DNA of 64,000 bases from Bryobacterales bacterium KBS 96 (GTDB lineage Bacteria > Acidobacteriota > Terriglobia > Bryobacterales > Bryobacteraceae): contig KB906767.1 of assembly GCA_000381625.1 (NCBI GenBank), forward strand, positions 2,904,772 to 2,968,771, read 5' to 3'. Positions 1 to 8,884 of this stretch are shown piece after piece. Numbering within the stretch: the stretch's first letter is position 1; every line of letters begins with the position of its first letter. The notes under the pieces were generated by a model. That model did no database searches. It saw only the letters and a list, made by a program, of their open reading frames with translations, and was not told where the DNA came from. Both the position numbers and the translations under genes were made by a program.

Positions 1-1
1 C

Positions 2-766
2 GTGCTTCGCGGCGTCGGTACGCTTTGCCAGGCGATGTGGCTGGGCCTGAAGGCGCTGCACTTCTCGGCCAACAATCTCGTCGAAGATCTCGATGGCGAT
101 AAGACTCCAAAGAAAAACAAAAAGGAGATGAGTTCGTGGGCGATGTGGGCCAACGTCGGCTTCTCGCTCGCGTTTTTCATCTTCCTCTATAAGTTTGTGC
201 CGTTATATCTGGCTACCTGGTTCGGCCATATTGTGCCCGCGGCCGGGAGCCGTTTCGGCATCAACATGGTGGACGGCGTCATCCGGCTCGTGCTGTTTCT
301 GGGTTTTCTATACCTGATCTCGCGCATGAAGGATATTCAGCGGGTATTCGAATATCACGGGGCGGAACACAAAGTGGTATTCAATTTCGAATCGGGGAAA
401 CCCGTGACGGTCGAAAACGCACAACAGTTCGTAACGTGGCACCCGCGCTGCGGCACAAGCTTTCTGCTGGTTGTGATGGTAATCGCCATGGCGATTTATG
501 CCTTACTCCCGTTCGATTCTTTCACCGCGAAGTTCCTCGCGCGCATCGCCCTACTGCCGGTGATTATCGGAGTCAGCTACGAGCTGATCCGGTTTGCCGC
601 GAAACACCGGCAAGGTCTGATGGCCGTTCTCACGCAGCCGGGGCTCTGGCTGCAACGCATCACCACGCAGCCGCCATCCAATGAACAGGCGGAGGTAGCG
701 ATTCACGCTCTGAATCACGCAATGGAGCTCGAAAGGGCGCAGGGCGGCGAATTGGTGATCGCGTAA
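2..766 (+). CDS. DUF1385 family membrane protein (5' end outside window)
   Basis: The family has no assigned biochemical role. The visible 254 residues contain the family hallmarks GAEHK (about residue 120) and HPRCGTSF (about 147), with roughly four hydrophobic segments (about 46-70, 92-106, 153-170, 178-196), so this is an integral membrane protein. The frame is open to the left edge. The GTG at position 2 is unlikely to be the real start, because family members carry some 60-70 more residues before the 'LRGV' segment. It lies 29 bases before prfA on the same strand, and the DUF1385-prfA-prmC order is a recurrent housekeeping arrangement. Family assignment is firm; function is unknown. Confidence 0.85.
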   Translation: MLRGVGTLCQAMWLGLKALHFSANNLVEDLDGDKTPKKNKKEMSSWAMWANVGFSLAFFIFLYKFVPLYLATWFGHIVPAAGSRFGINMVDGVIRLVLFLGFLYLISRMKDIQRVFEYHGAEHKVVFNFESGKPVTVENAQQFVTWHPRCGTSFLLVVMVIAMAIYALLPFDSFTAKFLARIALLPVIIGVSYELIRFAAKHRQGLMAVLTQPGLWLQRITTQPPSNEQAEVAIHALNHAMELERAQGGELVIA

Positions 767-795
767 ACGGGCACTTGCGGATTACGAGACTTTCG

Positions 796-1875
796 ATGCA
801 ATATCAGGAACGACTAGACGAAGCTGAAGCGCGCTTCAACGAACTGACCGCGCAAATGACCGATCCCGCGGTGATCAACGATTCGGAGCTTTACCGGAAG
901 ACCGCCAAAGCACAGTCGGAATTGAGCGATTTGGTCGGCAAATATCGCGACTGGAAGAAAGCGCATCGGGAGCTAATTGACGCCCGCGCCATGCTCGCGG
1001 AAAACGATCCCGATTTGCAGGAGATGGCGGAACTCGAAGTCCAGCGCCTGGAGCCGGAGTTGGAACAGCTTGAGGCCGACATCCGCATTCTGCTGCTACC
1101 CAAAGATCCGAACGACGAGAAGAACGTCGTGATCGAAATCCGCAAGGGAGCGGGCGGTGACGAGGCATCTTTGTTTGCCGGCGAAGTCTTTCGCATGTAC
1201 ACACGCTATGCGGAAGAACAGCGCTGGAAAGTGGAGATCACGTCTTTGAGTGAATCCTCGGTCGGCGGCGTTAGCGAAGTGATCGCGATCATCAGCGGCA
1301 AAAACGTCTACAGCCGCTTGAAGTACGAAAGCGGCGTTCACCGCGTGCAGCGCGTGCCCGCAACGGAAACACAAGGCCGTGTCCATACCTCCACCATTAC
1401 CGTGGCTGTAATGCCGGAAGCGGATGAAGTGGAAGTGCAGATCGACGCGAAAGATCTGCGCATCGACACGTTTTGTTCGTCCGGTCCCGGCGGCCAGTCG
1501 GTAAACACCACTTACTCGGCTGTTCGCATCACGCACATCCCGACCGGACTGGTGGTCTCCTGCCAGGACGAGAAATCGCAAATCAAGAACCGCGCCAAAG
1601 CCATGCAGGTGCTGCGATCGCGTCTTTATCAAATTGAACTTGAAAAGCAGCTTGCGCAGATCGGAGCCGAGCGCAAGAGCATGGTGGGCACCGGCGACCG
1701 CAGCGAAAAGATCCGCACCTACAACTTCCCGCAGAACCGCGTGACGGATCACCGCATCGGACTTACGCTGCATCAGCTCGATTTGATCATCGAAGGGCGG
1801 CTGCAGCCGGTAATCGACGCCCTGATTTCGTATTATCAGTCCGAAAAAATGAAAGAGCAGGGTCAAGCGGCGTAG
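796..1875 (+). CDS. prfA: Peptide chain release factor 1
   Basis: RF1 reads UAA and UAG stop codons in the ribosomal A site and triggers peptidyl-tRNA hydrolysis. With the ATG at 796 the protein has 359 residues, the usual RF1 length. It carries the codon-recognition tripeptide P188-A-T190, which separates RF1 from RF2 (SPF), and the catalytic GGQ loop at 232-234 within SGPGGQSVN. An in-frame TTG at 775 would add seven residues. I prefer 796 because the N-terminus [14 protein letters not shown] then aligns with other RF1 proteins, although the ribosome binding site is weak. The next gene, prmC, methylates the GGQ glutamine, so the pair is functionally coupled. Confidence 0.96.
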   Translation: MQYQERLDEAEARFNELTAQMTDPAVINDSELYRKTAKAQSELSDLVGKYRDWKKAHRELIDARAMLAENDPDLQEMAELEVQRLEPELEQLEADIRILLLPKDPNDEKNVVIEIRKGAGGDEASLFAGEVFRMYTRYAEEQRWKVEITSLSESSVGGVSEVIAIISGKNVYSRLKYESGVHRVQRVPATETQGRVHTSTITVAVMPEADEVEVQIDAKDLRIDTFCSSGPGGQSVNTTYSAVRITHIPTGLVVSCQDEKSQIKNRAKAMQVLRSRLYQIELEKQLAQIGAERKSMVGTGDRSEKIRTYNFPQNRVTDHRIGLTLHQLDLIIEGRLQPVIDALISYYQSEKMKEQGQAA

Positions 1876-1908
1876 CTGCCGCGAATCGCAGGCAAGAGGC
1901 GTGCGACG

Positions 1909-2745
1909 TTGACTCTTCAGACCGCACTGCGGCAAGGCGCTGAAATTCTCGATAAGAATAGCGTTGCGGCGCCGCGACTAACGGCTGAGGTGCTGCTCTC
2001 GCATGCGCTGCGATGCGACCGCGCGTATCTCTACGCGCACGGCGGCGATGAGCTTACAACTGTTGCCTGGATTCATTACGGTCGCTATCTCGACGAGCGG
2101 TTGCGGGGCAAGCCGACGCAATACATCACAAAGAAGCAGGAATTTTACGGGCGCGAATTCCGCGTGACGCCCGATGTCCTGATTCCCCGCCCGGAAACTG
2201 AGCACCTGGTCGAGGCGGCTATCGCTGCCATTCGGACACATAGCAGCGAGCGCATTCTGGACATCGGCACAGGTTCCGGAGCGATCGCCATCACACTGGC
2301 CCTGGAAACCGGCGTGCCGGTGTTTGCCAGCGATGTCTCGATGAAGGCGCTTGCCGTCGCGCGCGAAAATCGCGACCGCCACAATGCGCGGGTGTCGTTC
2401 TTTTGCGGCGATCTTGCATCGGCCGTGGCTGGCCGCAGTATTGACCTCCTCGTCTCGAATCCGCCGTATGTGCCCGGTGTGGATGGAGCCAACATGCAGC
2501 GTGAAGTTCGCGATTGGGAGCCGCACGTCGCGCTATTTGCCGGAGACTCGGGGCTTGAGATCTACGAACGCCTCACCTCCGAAGCCGCGGCAGTTGTCAG
2601 ACCCGGTGGTCGTCTGATGATGGAGTTGGGCTATCGGTCGCTCGACGCCGTGCGCGCTATGTTGAAATGGGACTGGACAGATATCGAAACGGTCTTCGAC
2701 CTGGCGAGTCTTCCTCGCGTAATCATTGCTGTGCGCCGATTCTGA
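1909..2745 (+). CDS. prmC: Release factor glutamine methyltransferase PrmC
   Basis: This is an S-adenosylmethionine-dependent N5-glutamine methyltransferase acting on the GGQ glutamine of release factors such as the product of the preceding gene. The 278-residue protein has an N-terminal helical recognition domain, a class I methyltransferase SAM loop (ILDIGTGSGAIAI, about residue 115) and the diagnostic NPPY motif at 184-187. The frame begins with TTG at 1909, 33 bases after prfA. An AAGAGG about 9 bases upstream supports this non-ATG start. Its size and position behind prfA leave little doubt. Confidence 0.94.
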   Translation: MTLQTALRQGAEILDKNSVAAPRLTAEVLLSHALRCDRAYLYAHGGDELTTVAWIHYGRYLDERLRGKPTQYITKKQEFYGREFRVTPDVLIPRPETEHLVEAAIAAIRTHSSERILDIGTGSGAIAITLALETGVPVFASDVSMKALAVARENRDRHNARVSFFCGDLASAVAGRSIDLLVSNPPYVPGVDGANMQREVRDWEPHVALFAGDSGLEIYERLTSEAAAVVRPGGRLMMELGYRSLDAVRAMLKWDWTDIETVFDLASLPRVIIAVRRF

Positions 2746-2824
2746 CCGGCACAGGCAAAGAAATCGCAACGCCGAACAGTTGAAGATATCGGCAAGAGCG
2801 TGGCACTCTGCCTTTTGTACGCTC

Positions 2825-2835
2825 GAGGCATGCCT
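2825..2835. repeat. Partial copy of GAGGCATGCCTC palindrome family
   Basis: GAGGCATGCCT matches the core of the longer palindromes near 10769 and 35629, but the outer GGGC/GCCC arms are absent here. It could be a decayed copy or chance. Confidence 0.35.
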
Positions 2836-3080
2836 TACGTTGCAGCGCTTTGCCGGTGCAGGCGCTGCGATTAGCACGGCTGCTGAACTTCTGCATCTTT
2901 CATAGTAGTGCAACCCGCGACCCAGAACTTTTGCGGGTTACAAACCCCATTGTTACGGAACGACAGGTCCATTCCCAATGCAAACGCGCGTTCTTGTTTA
3001 CTAAACATTACAAAAGCTTTCTTTTCTTGTCCTGTTGCGGATGTAAAGTGGACAAAGCTTTCTATTGTGTGGTCAGTCGT

Positions 3081-3109
3081 TTCAATAATTAACTTAAAGA
3101 TAGTATATT
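3081..3109 (+). promoter_or_regulatory. Possible sigma-70-like promoter of the receptor gene
   Basis: A TATATT hexamer at 3104-3109 is preceded at 17-base spacing by TTCAAT at 3081-3086, in an AT-rich stretch about 40 bases before the receptor start codon. The -35 element is a poor match to consensus, so this is a suggestion only. Confidence 0.25.
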
Positions 3110-3149
3110 TACCGTAAATAGCAACTAGCATTTACGCAGCTTTGGGGGT

Positions 3150-6100
3150 ATGTGCATGGGCCAGTTACGTTCTGGTGTCACCGTGCTGTTGACTGCTGTC
3201 GCAGCACTATTTATGCTCACGTTTGCACTAAATGCGCAATCGGATGTGGGCTCGATCGTCGGCTTTGTAAAAGACCCAACGGGAGGCGTCGTTCCGCAAT
3301 CCAAGGTGGTCCTCAAAAATGAGGGCACTGGAGCAGAACATCCTGTGGAGGCCAACGGACAAGGGTATTACGTCGTATCAAACTTGCAGCCGGGTATGTA
3401 CACTTTGACGGTGCAAGTGCCCGGATTCAAAAAATTCGAGAGCACCCACAACAAACTGGATGCAAACTCGACACTGTCACTAGACGCCAACCTTGCCGTT
3501 GGCGCGACGACCGAAACCGTCGAGGTCAGTGCAACCGGATCGCGGCTCCAAACCGAATCGGGAGCGGTGCAAAACACCGTCACTGGACATCAAGTCCAAG
3601 CCCAGGAACTAAATGGGCGCAATCCGCTGTATATGGCCTCGCTCATACCCGGCATTCGCAGCAATTCCACGCTCGGGGATTTCAACTTCAGTTTGACCAA
3701 TGGCGGATATAACATCAACGGCGCGCGGCAACAGGACACGCTTATCACGATGGATGGCGCGCCCGCGACGCGCACTCGCGCCAACGGCACTAGCATCGCG
3801 GTCCCGAACGTGGACGCAACGGCTGAAATTCAAGTGTTGACGGCCGACTACTCAGCCGAATACGGGCGCACCGCGGGCGGTCAAATCCGCATCATCACAA
3901 AAAGCGGCACACAGGACTTTCATGGTGCCGGATTCGAATACTTTCGCAACTCCGCGATGAACGCGAACACGTGGCAGCGGAATCTAAGTCCAACTACCAA
4001 CTTTGCGTCACCGTTCCGGTATAACGATTTCGGCTTTGATATTGGCGGACCTATTTACATTCCCAAACTGCTTAATACGAGCAGACAGCGGATGTTCTTC
4101 TTCATCGGCGAGGAGTGGACGCGGTACCGCTTCACCGACACCCAGACGCAGGCTGTACCAACGGCGCTGATGCGGCAGGGGAACTTCAGCGAGCTATTGT
4201 CCTCCAATCCCTGGTACAAAGGCTCGACGGTCGTTCACGATCCGACCACGGGAATTGCATATCCGAATAACATCATTCCAACCAATAAACTCAGCCCGAA
4301 CGGCCTCGCCATTCTGAGCGCATATCCAGCGCCGACGCCCGGTTTCCTTCAGGGCACACAGAACTGGATTGCCCAGGCAGCCCATCCGATTAATCAGCGG
4401 AAGGGCACGATCAATGGCGACTTCCTGGTGACCGACAACAATCACATCGCCTTCCGGCGCACCGATTTCTCCTATCTGGAATATCAACCATTCGACCAGG
4501 GCTCGGGACTCACGGGTAAATACTTCAATCGCCCGAACCAGACCAATTCCTTGGCCTGGACCTGGACGATTAGCCCCACCATGATCAACGAGGCACGGGC
4601 CACCGTCAGCCTTGATGATGTCTACATTCCGGTTAACACCGCATTGGCTGGCTTCGACCGTTCCAGCTTCGGCATCAATTATCCTTATCTAATTCCGGAT
4701 GGGAAAGATCTTCCCGGCAAGATCCCAACCGCTAATCTCAACGATAGTTTCTATAACCTATCCGGCGGTCCTTATCCGTCTCACTCCACTGGCCCCATTT
4801 ACACGGTTTCCGACAGCCTGACGAAAGTCTGGGGGAATCACACATTCAAATTCGGTTTCTCTTATGAGTACTCCGGCGAGAACGACGGCGACCAGATCAA
4901 CGTGAACACTGTCCCGGGCGGCGCGAGCAACCAGAACGGAACATTCAATTTTCTGGACAATGAATTTTCCGGCGTCAGCATTGCCAATCTTGCTCTGGGT
5001 CGCGCCGATAGCTACACCGAGATCGGGCCCCGCGCTTATACGATTTGGCGCAGCAAGATGTACGAGGGATTTGCCCAGGATTCCTGGAAAATCACTCCTA
5101 GACTCCACATCGACTATGGCGTACGCGAGACGAGCATTCTCCCTACTGTTCCTCTTTGGGGCAACGCCGACTACTTTGACCCGTCTCTATACAATCCCGC
5201 TCAGGCGGTGGCTCTCGATCCTAAAACAGGAAATGTCATTGTCGGCTCGGGCAATCAATACAACGGAGTTGTGATCCCGGGCTTCAGCAAGTTTCCCAGT
5301 AGCGCCATCGGCCGCGTACCCGCCGCGCAAAGCGACGCCTACAACGGTCTGTTTAACTCTGGCCTGCCGAATGGGTACGTAAACACAACCAATCAGTTCC
5401 AGCCCCGGTTGGGCATTGCGTACCAAGTGGACGACAAGACGGTGCTACGCGCCGGCGTCGGCCGATTCCTCACGCGCATGGGTCTGCTGGACAATATCTT
5501 CCCAGGTGGAAACTCGCCGTTCCAACCCTTTGTGACGGTGAACGATGTATCAGTGGATAATCCGCCGGCCGCTCTCGGCGGCGGTTTGGCCGCGCCGATC
5601 ACCATCACCACTCTTGCCAAAGACATGAAGCCGCCGGAGGCATGGAATTGGAATGCCACTATCCAGCGCGAACTGCCGTGGGCTTCGGTCTTGTCCGTCG
5701 CTTACGTGGCGCATCGAGGTTTACATAGCTGGACGACATTCGACATCAACCAACCAATGCCGGGGACAGTCGTCTCTGGAGTGCCGCAGAGCTTAGTGCG
5801 CCCCTACCGGGGGTTTGCCGCGATTCAACAGGAGCAGAGCTCGAGCAACTCCATGTACAACTCCCTGCAGGTCTCGTGGAATCGCCGCTTCCAGAACGGG
5901 TTCAGCTTTGACGCCTCTTATACACTGTCGGCAAGCAACGACGACAGCTCGAATTATCGAGACATCGTTCCGGATACTTATTTCACAGGTAACTTGTGGG
6001 GACCGTCGGAATACGACACGCGGCACGCCGCCACGGTAGTCTTCACCTACGACCTGCCGATCTTCAAGGACTCTACCCGGCTGACGGGCAAATTGCTGGG

Positions 6101-6611
6101 TGGTTGGGAGATTAACGGCATCGCGCAGTTCCAGACCGGAACTCCGTGCGGCGTCGGAGCGAATACCGACTATGCCCAAGTTGGCGAAGTCGGCAGCTTC
6201 GGCTGCGGTAATCAGGGCCAATTCTGGGTGAGGAACGGCGATCCTTCGATCACCGGCGGTTTCGCCGGACCGTCCGGCAACGCCAACTCGCCCAAGTATT
6301 TCACGACCACGAATTCCGATGGGCAGCCGATTTTCACGGCTCCCGCGAGCGGAACATTCAACACGCAGTATGGCGTGAGGGACATCATCTACCAACCTGG
6401 ATTTCAGAACTGGAACCTCGGCCTGTTCAAAAAGTTCCTCATCAACGAGCGCACAGGATTCGAATTCAGGGCGCAAGCCTACAATTTCATCAATCATCCG
6501 AATTGGGCCGGGGTTAATTTCAATCCCTCGTCGTCGCAGTTTGGTGAAGTAACCTCTAAGGCCACCAGCAACCCTCGAAATCTTCAACTTTCACTCCGCT
6601 TCTATTTCTGA
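3150..6611 (+). CDS. Oar-like TonB-dependent receptor with carboxypeptidase regulatory domain
   Basis: A 1153-residue outer-membrane beta-barrel protein of the type greatly expanded in Acidobacteria. It probably binds or imports a polymer-derived ligand; the substrate cannot be told. A signal peptide (hydrophobic LLTAVAALFMLTFALNA, cut near residue 30) is followed by a carboxypeptidase D regulatory-like domain (VGSIVGFVKDPTGGVVP, about 32-110). A plug region follows (GRNPLYMASLIPG; EYGRTAGGQIRIITKSGT near 240), then a long barrel ending LQLSLRFYF with the terminal aromatic typical of Bam substrates. ATG 3150 follows a GGGGG ribosome binding site only four bases upstream; ATG 3156 is an alternative. 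No TonB or ExbB gene lies nearby. A decayed fragment of this gene lies at about 7445-7750. Confidence 0.9.
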   Translation: MCMGQLRSGVTVLLTAVAALFMLTFALNAQSDVGSIVGFVKDPTGGVVPQSKVVLKNEGTGAEHPVEANGQGYYVVSNLQPGMYTLTVQVPGFKKFESTHNKLDANSTLSLDANLAVGATTETVEVSATGSRLQTESGAVQNTVTGHQVQAQELNGRNPLYMASLIPGIRSNSTLGDFNFSLTNGGYNINGARQQDTLITMDGAPATRTRANGTSIAVPNVDATAEIQVLTADYSAEYGRTAGGQIRIITKSGTQDFHGAGFEYFRNSAMNANTWQRNLSPTTNFASPFRYNDFGFDIGGPIYIPKLLNTSRQRMFFFIGEEWTRYRFTDTQTQAVPTALMRQGNFSELLSSNPWYKGSTVVHDPTTGIAYPNNIIPTNKLSPNGLAILSAYPAPTPGFLQGTQNWIAQAAHPINQRKGTINGDFLVTDNNHIAFRRTDFSYLEYQPFDQGSGLTGKYFNRPNQTNSLAWTWTISPTMINEARATVSLDDVYIPVNTALAGFDRSSFGINYPYLIPDGKDLPGKIPTANLNDSFYNLSGGPYPSHSTGPIYTVSDSLTKVWGNHTFKFGFSYEYSGENDGDQINVNTVPGGASNQNGTFNFLDNEFSGVSIANLALGRADSYTEIGPRAYTIWRSKMYEGFAQDSWKITPRLHIDYGVRETSILPTVPLWGNADYFDPSLYNPAQAVALDPKTGNVIVGSGNQYNGVVIPGFSKFPSSAIGRVPAAQSDAYNGLFNSGLPNGYVNTTNQFQPRLGIAYQVDDKTVLRAGVGRFLTRMGLLDNIFPGGNSPFQPFVTVNDVSVDNPPAALGGGLAAPITITTLAKDMKPPEAWNWNATIQRELPWASVLSVAYVAHRGLHSWTTFDINQPMPGTVVSGVPQSLVRPYRGFAAIQQEQSSSNSMYNSLQVSWNRRFQNGFSFDASYTLSASNDDSSNYRDIVPDTYFTGNLWGPSEYDTRHAATVVFTYDLPIFKDSTRLTGKLLGGWEINGIAQFQTGTPCGVGANTDYAQVGEVGSFGCGNQGQFWVRNGDPSITGGFAGPSGNANSPKYFTTTNSDGQPIFTAPASGTFNTQYGVRDIIYQPGFQNWNLGLFKKFLINERTGFEFRAQAYNFINHPNWAGVNFNPSSSQFGEVTSKATSNPRNLQLSLRFYF

Positions 6612-6631
6612 AGAGCTAGTTGACGAATCGC

Positions 6632-6687
6632 GACAGGCGCCGTTTTCCGGCTACGCAATCCATAGAGAGCGGAGAACGACGCCTGTC
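6632..6687. terminator. Long inverted repeat between convergent genes
   Basis: The arm 6632-6649 (GACAGGCGCCGTTTTCCG) pairs with 6670-6687 over 18 bases with only two non-Watson-Crick positions. The loop is about 20 bases. It sits between the convergent receptor gene and the small secreted protein gene, so a bidirectional transcription stop is the simplest reading. The T-tracts are short. Confidence 0.6.
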
Positions 6688-6722
6688 AAAATCCTACTGG
6701 GCTTCCGGCGCCACCGCAGGAT

Positions 6723-7172
6723 TTATTGCCGTTCGAATATCTCTACGTTGTGAACAGAGTTCCCCTTAGCGTCCGTGCCGTTGAGCGTGTATTTCATCGT
6801 TTTACCGTTCTTCGAGATGACACCGTGACCGGTAGTGGAGCCGCCGTTCATTTTCCACGTGTGCTCAACATTACGGTCGTCGATTTTCTTTTCAATCACG
6901 GAAGAATCGGGCAACCCAGTGATCGTCGCCGGGGCATCACTGTTCGGAGTGTACGACCACGATATGGGATTGCCAGTTGCTTCCATCCCCTCGACGACAA
7001 CTTTTCCATCCGGCTGGATGGTTACCGTGAAGCTTTTCGGCGCCGGACCGGGACTGAACTTCGACTTCGCCACATTGAGCTTCCACGTGCCGGTAAACTG
7101 CGAATCTGCCGCGACCAGCGCCAGCGACATCGCGAGCGAGAGAACAACTAGCATAGTGAGCTTTCGAACCAT
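6723..7172 (-). CDS. Small secreted protein of unknown function
   Basis: A 149-residue protein with a signal peptide (KLTMLVVLSLAMSLALVAA, cut about residue 22) followed by a small beta-rich domain beginning FTGTWKLNVAKSKFSPGPAPKS. Similar short proteins with an 'F.GTWKLN..KSKF' opening are common in acidobacterial genomes, where they are labelled hypothetical. I do not know a function. The ATG at 7172 is chosen over an upstream in-frame start because AAGGAGG lies 8 bases before it and the signal peptide then starts correctly. A degraded copy of its 3' part lies at about 7756-7840. Confidence 0.8.
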   Translation of the reverse strand: MVRKLTMLVVLSLAMSLALVAADSQFTGTWKLNVAKSKFSPGPAPKSFTVTIQPDGKVVVEGMEATGNPISWSYTPNSDAPATITGLPDSSVIEKKIDDRNVEHTWKMNGGSTTGHGVISKNGKTMKYTLNGTDAKGNSVHNVEIFERQ

Positions 7173-7444
7173 TTGAACTTCCTCCTTCAGAATCGTCCGC
7201 CGGATTACTGATCCCAGCCCGTCGAGCTGCTGCGACACAGCCGGCAGATCAGGTGAAGTATGCGCCTCATCCTGTGGCGATACAAGTCCAGTAATCCCAT
7301 CCCGGCGATCGGCCCAAGAGAAATCCGGCCATACTCACCCAAATTTGGGGACGGACCCCACACCAGACCCTACGGCCGATACGCCCAGGCCAAGTCTGGG
7401 ACCGGTACGGCTCAGCAAATCCTGATAGCAAACGCTACCGCCAT
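7173..7444. other. Intergenic, no gene seen
   Basis: This holds the upstream region of the small secreted protein gene on the minus strand. No coding frame is convincing and no motif is strong. It borders the decayed receptor fragment that follows. Confidence 0.4.
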
Positions 7445-7750
7445 CGTGAAGGACCCCAATTGCTCCGGATACCTCTTTCACAGGCAACTTGTGAGGACCG
7501 TCGGAGTTCGACACGCGGCACGCCACCACAGTCGTCTTCACCTACAACCTGCCAATCTTCTAGGACTCCACCCGGCTGACCGGCAAATTGTCGGTGGGTG
7601 GAGATCAACGGCGTCGCGCAGTTCCAAACCGGAACTCCGTGCGGTGTCGGAGCGAATACCGACTACGCTAAGGTCAGTGAAGTCGGCAGCTTCGGCTGCG
7701 GCAATCAGGGCCAGTTCTGGTGAGGAACGGCGATCCTTCGATCACCGGTG
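7445..7750 (+). pseudogene. Decayed fragment of the TonB-type receptor gene
   Basis: This stretch is closely similar to about 5965-6265 of the intact receptor gene. Shared runs include ACACGCGGCACGCC, CCCGGCTGAC, GGAACTCCGTGCGG, AAGTCGGCAGCTTCGGCTGC and AACGGCGATCCTTCGATCACC. It is non-functional: a TAG replaces the AAG lysine codon (TTC TAG GACTCC at about 7559-7570), single-base gaps break the frame near 7590 and 7720, and no start or barrel end remains. It is a remnant of a duplication of the receptor locus. Confidence 0.85.
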
Positions 7751-7755
7751 ACTCT

Positions 7756-7840
7756 CGCTTAGCATTCGTACCCGTGAGCGTATAGTTTGTTGTCTTGCCG
7801 TTCTTTGAGATGACACCGTCACAGCTAATCGACCCGAGCC
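7756..7840 (-). pseudogene. Decayed 3' fragment of the small secreted protein gene
   Basis: The plus-strand run TTGCCGTTCTTTGAGATGAC, and the bases before it, match the 3' portion of the small secreted protein gene (about 6765-6850) with substitutions. It directly follows the receptor fragment, in the same relative order as the intact pair but with the intervening part missing. The duplication therefore covered both genes. Confidence 0.7.
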
Positions 7841-7851
7841 TAAATGCCAAC

Positions 7852-8793
7852 TCATTTGAGAATCATCGGCGAGCAGCATGGCGTCTGCGCAGGCTTTAAC
7901 TCCATCACTTCGACGCGCGTAAGATTCGGATCGTAAAGATTGAGTTGCCACTTGCCGTCACGGCCGATTTTAGGCGGCTCGGGAGGTTTGTATCCCCGGC
8001 TCAAGATGCTGCGATACGGAGGCTGGATCTGCTTAACACCCAGCGCAAAATGATTCATCACTCCGCGCGTTCTGACCGACGGATTATTCACGTTAAGCAT
8101 GTATTCGATCCAATCGTTTCCATCGGGAACGCGCATGTCGACCCAGTTCACCACGTTATCTTTCATCCCGCCGTACCACATGACTTTGAAGCCAAGGATC
8201 TCCTTATAAAAACGATCCTCCGCCGCCCGGTCATGGACAATGAAACCGGCATGAATCATATGATCCGAAATGCGCGTGTCCGGCATTAGTTTGCCGAATT
8301 TCGTGCTATGAAGCGAACCCGGCATATATTGGACAAACTCAATGCGCCGGTTCTCCGGATCGCTAACCGTGAAACTGAGGTTCTTATCCAGCCCCGTTTT
8401 TAACGATGAAGGAACCTCGACTCCCTTACTGGCGAGATAATCCCGTAGCTGTCGGATATTCGTGGTTTCAAATGCCACGTGCGAGAGGCGATCCTGAGAA
8501 TCGTCCTTCAGTCCAGGATAAATCTCGATGTACTGGCGATCGTTGATTTTATAGTAATTGAGAAATAGCCCCCCGCTTGGCTTATCGAGACTGAAGTGGG
8601 AAAAGCCGAGAACGTGGCCATAAAATTCGTCCGCCTGCGAAATATCCTTCACATAAAGCCCTACGTGGGCCAGACCGACTATGGGTGGCCGCACCACAGA
8701 AGCATGGCTCTGCGCCGTTGCAGTTCCCGGGGCCGTAAAGCACACGGCCAGAGCCGCCGCGGCAATTATCAATCCAGCTCGTTGGTTGTTCAT
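7852..8793 (-). CDS. Secreted protein with two VOC (glyoxalase/dioxygenase-like) domains
   Basis: A 313-residue protein starting MNNQRAGLIIAAAALAVCF, a signal peptide probably cut after ATA near residue 30. Two vicinal-oxygen-chelate domains follow. The first is about 40-155 (VGLAHVGLYVKDISQADEFY, IEFVQYMPGS) and the second about 165-295 (HAGFIVHDRAAEDRFYKEIL, VEVMELKP). Metal-ligand-like H and E residues occur at the usual ends of each domain. Such enzymes rearrange or cleave small molecules at a metal centre; the substrate is unknown. I start at the ATG at 8793; the longer frame reads back into the next gene. It stands 91 bases downstream of the VWA protein gene, possibly in the same transcript. 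Confidence 0.82.
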   Translation of the reverse strand: MNNQRAGLIIAAAALAVCFTAPGTATAQSHASVVRPPIVGLAHVGLYVKDISQADEFYGHVLGFSHFSLDKPSGGLFLNYYKINDRQYIEIYPGLKDDSQDRLSHVAFETTNIRQLRDYLASKGVEVPSSLKTGLDKNLSFTVSDPENRRIEFVQYMPGSLHSTKFGKLMPDTRISDHMIHAGFIVHDRAAEDRFYKEILGFKVMWYGGMKDNVVNWVDMRVPDGNDWIEYMLNVNNPSVRTRGVMNHFALGVKQIQPPYRSILSRGYKPPEPPKIGRDGKWQLNLYDPNLTRVEVMELKPAQTPCCSPMILK

Positions 8794-8884
8794 TTCTATA
8801 GAAACTCCGGAAAAGAAAAGGAGTATCACAATACGATCGAACGAGTTATTTATACGTGATAGACTTGGCTCGCTCGAAACCACT

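Larger units (their letters stand above)
2746..3149 (+). other. Intergenic region upstream of TonB-type receptor, no gene seen
   Basis: About 400 bases without a convincing gene. Short frames on either strand have no recognisable product. Base composition turns markedly AT-rich after about 2980, as expected of a promoter region. One copy of the palindromic core GAGGCATGCCT lies at 2825-2835, and a small inverted repeat GTTTA-C-TAAAC lies at 2996-3006. Confidence 0.5.

Noticed and set aside
1096-1935. 279-codon open frame antisense to prfA
   Set aside because: Mirrors the prfA codons on the other strand, has no recognisable product and fully overlaps a certain gene.
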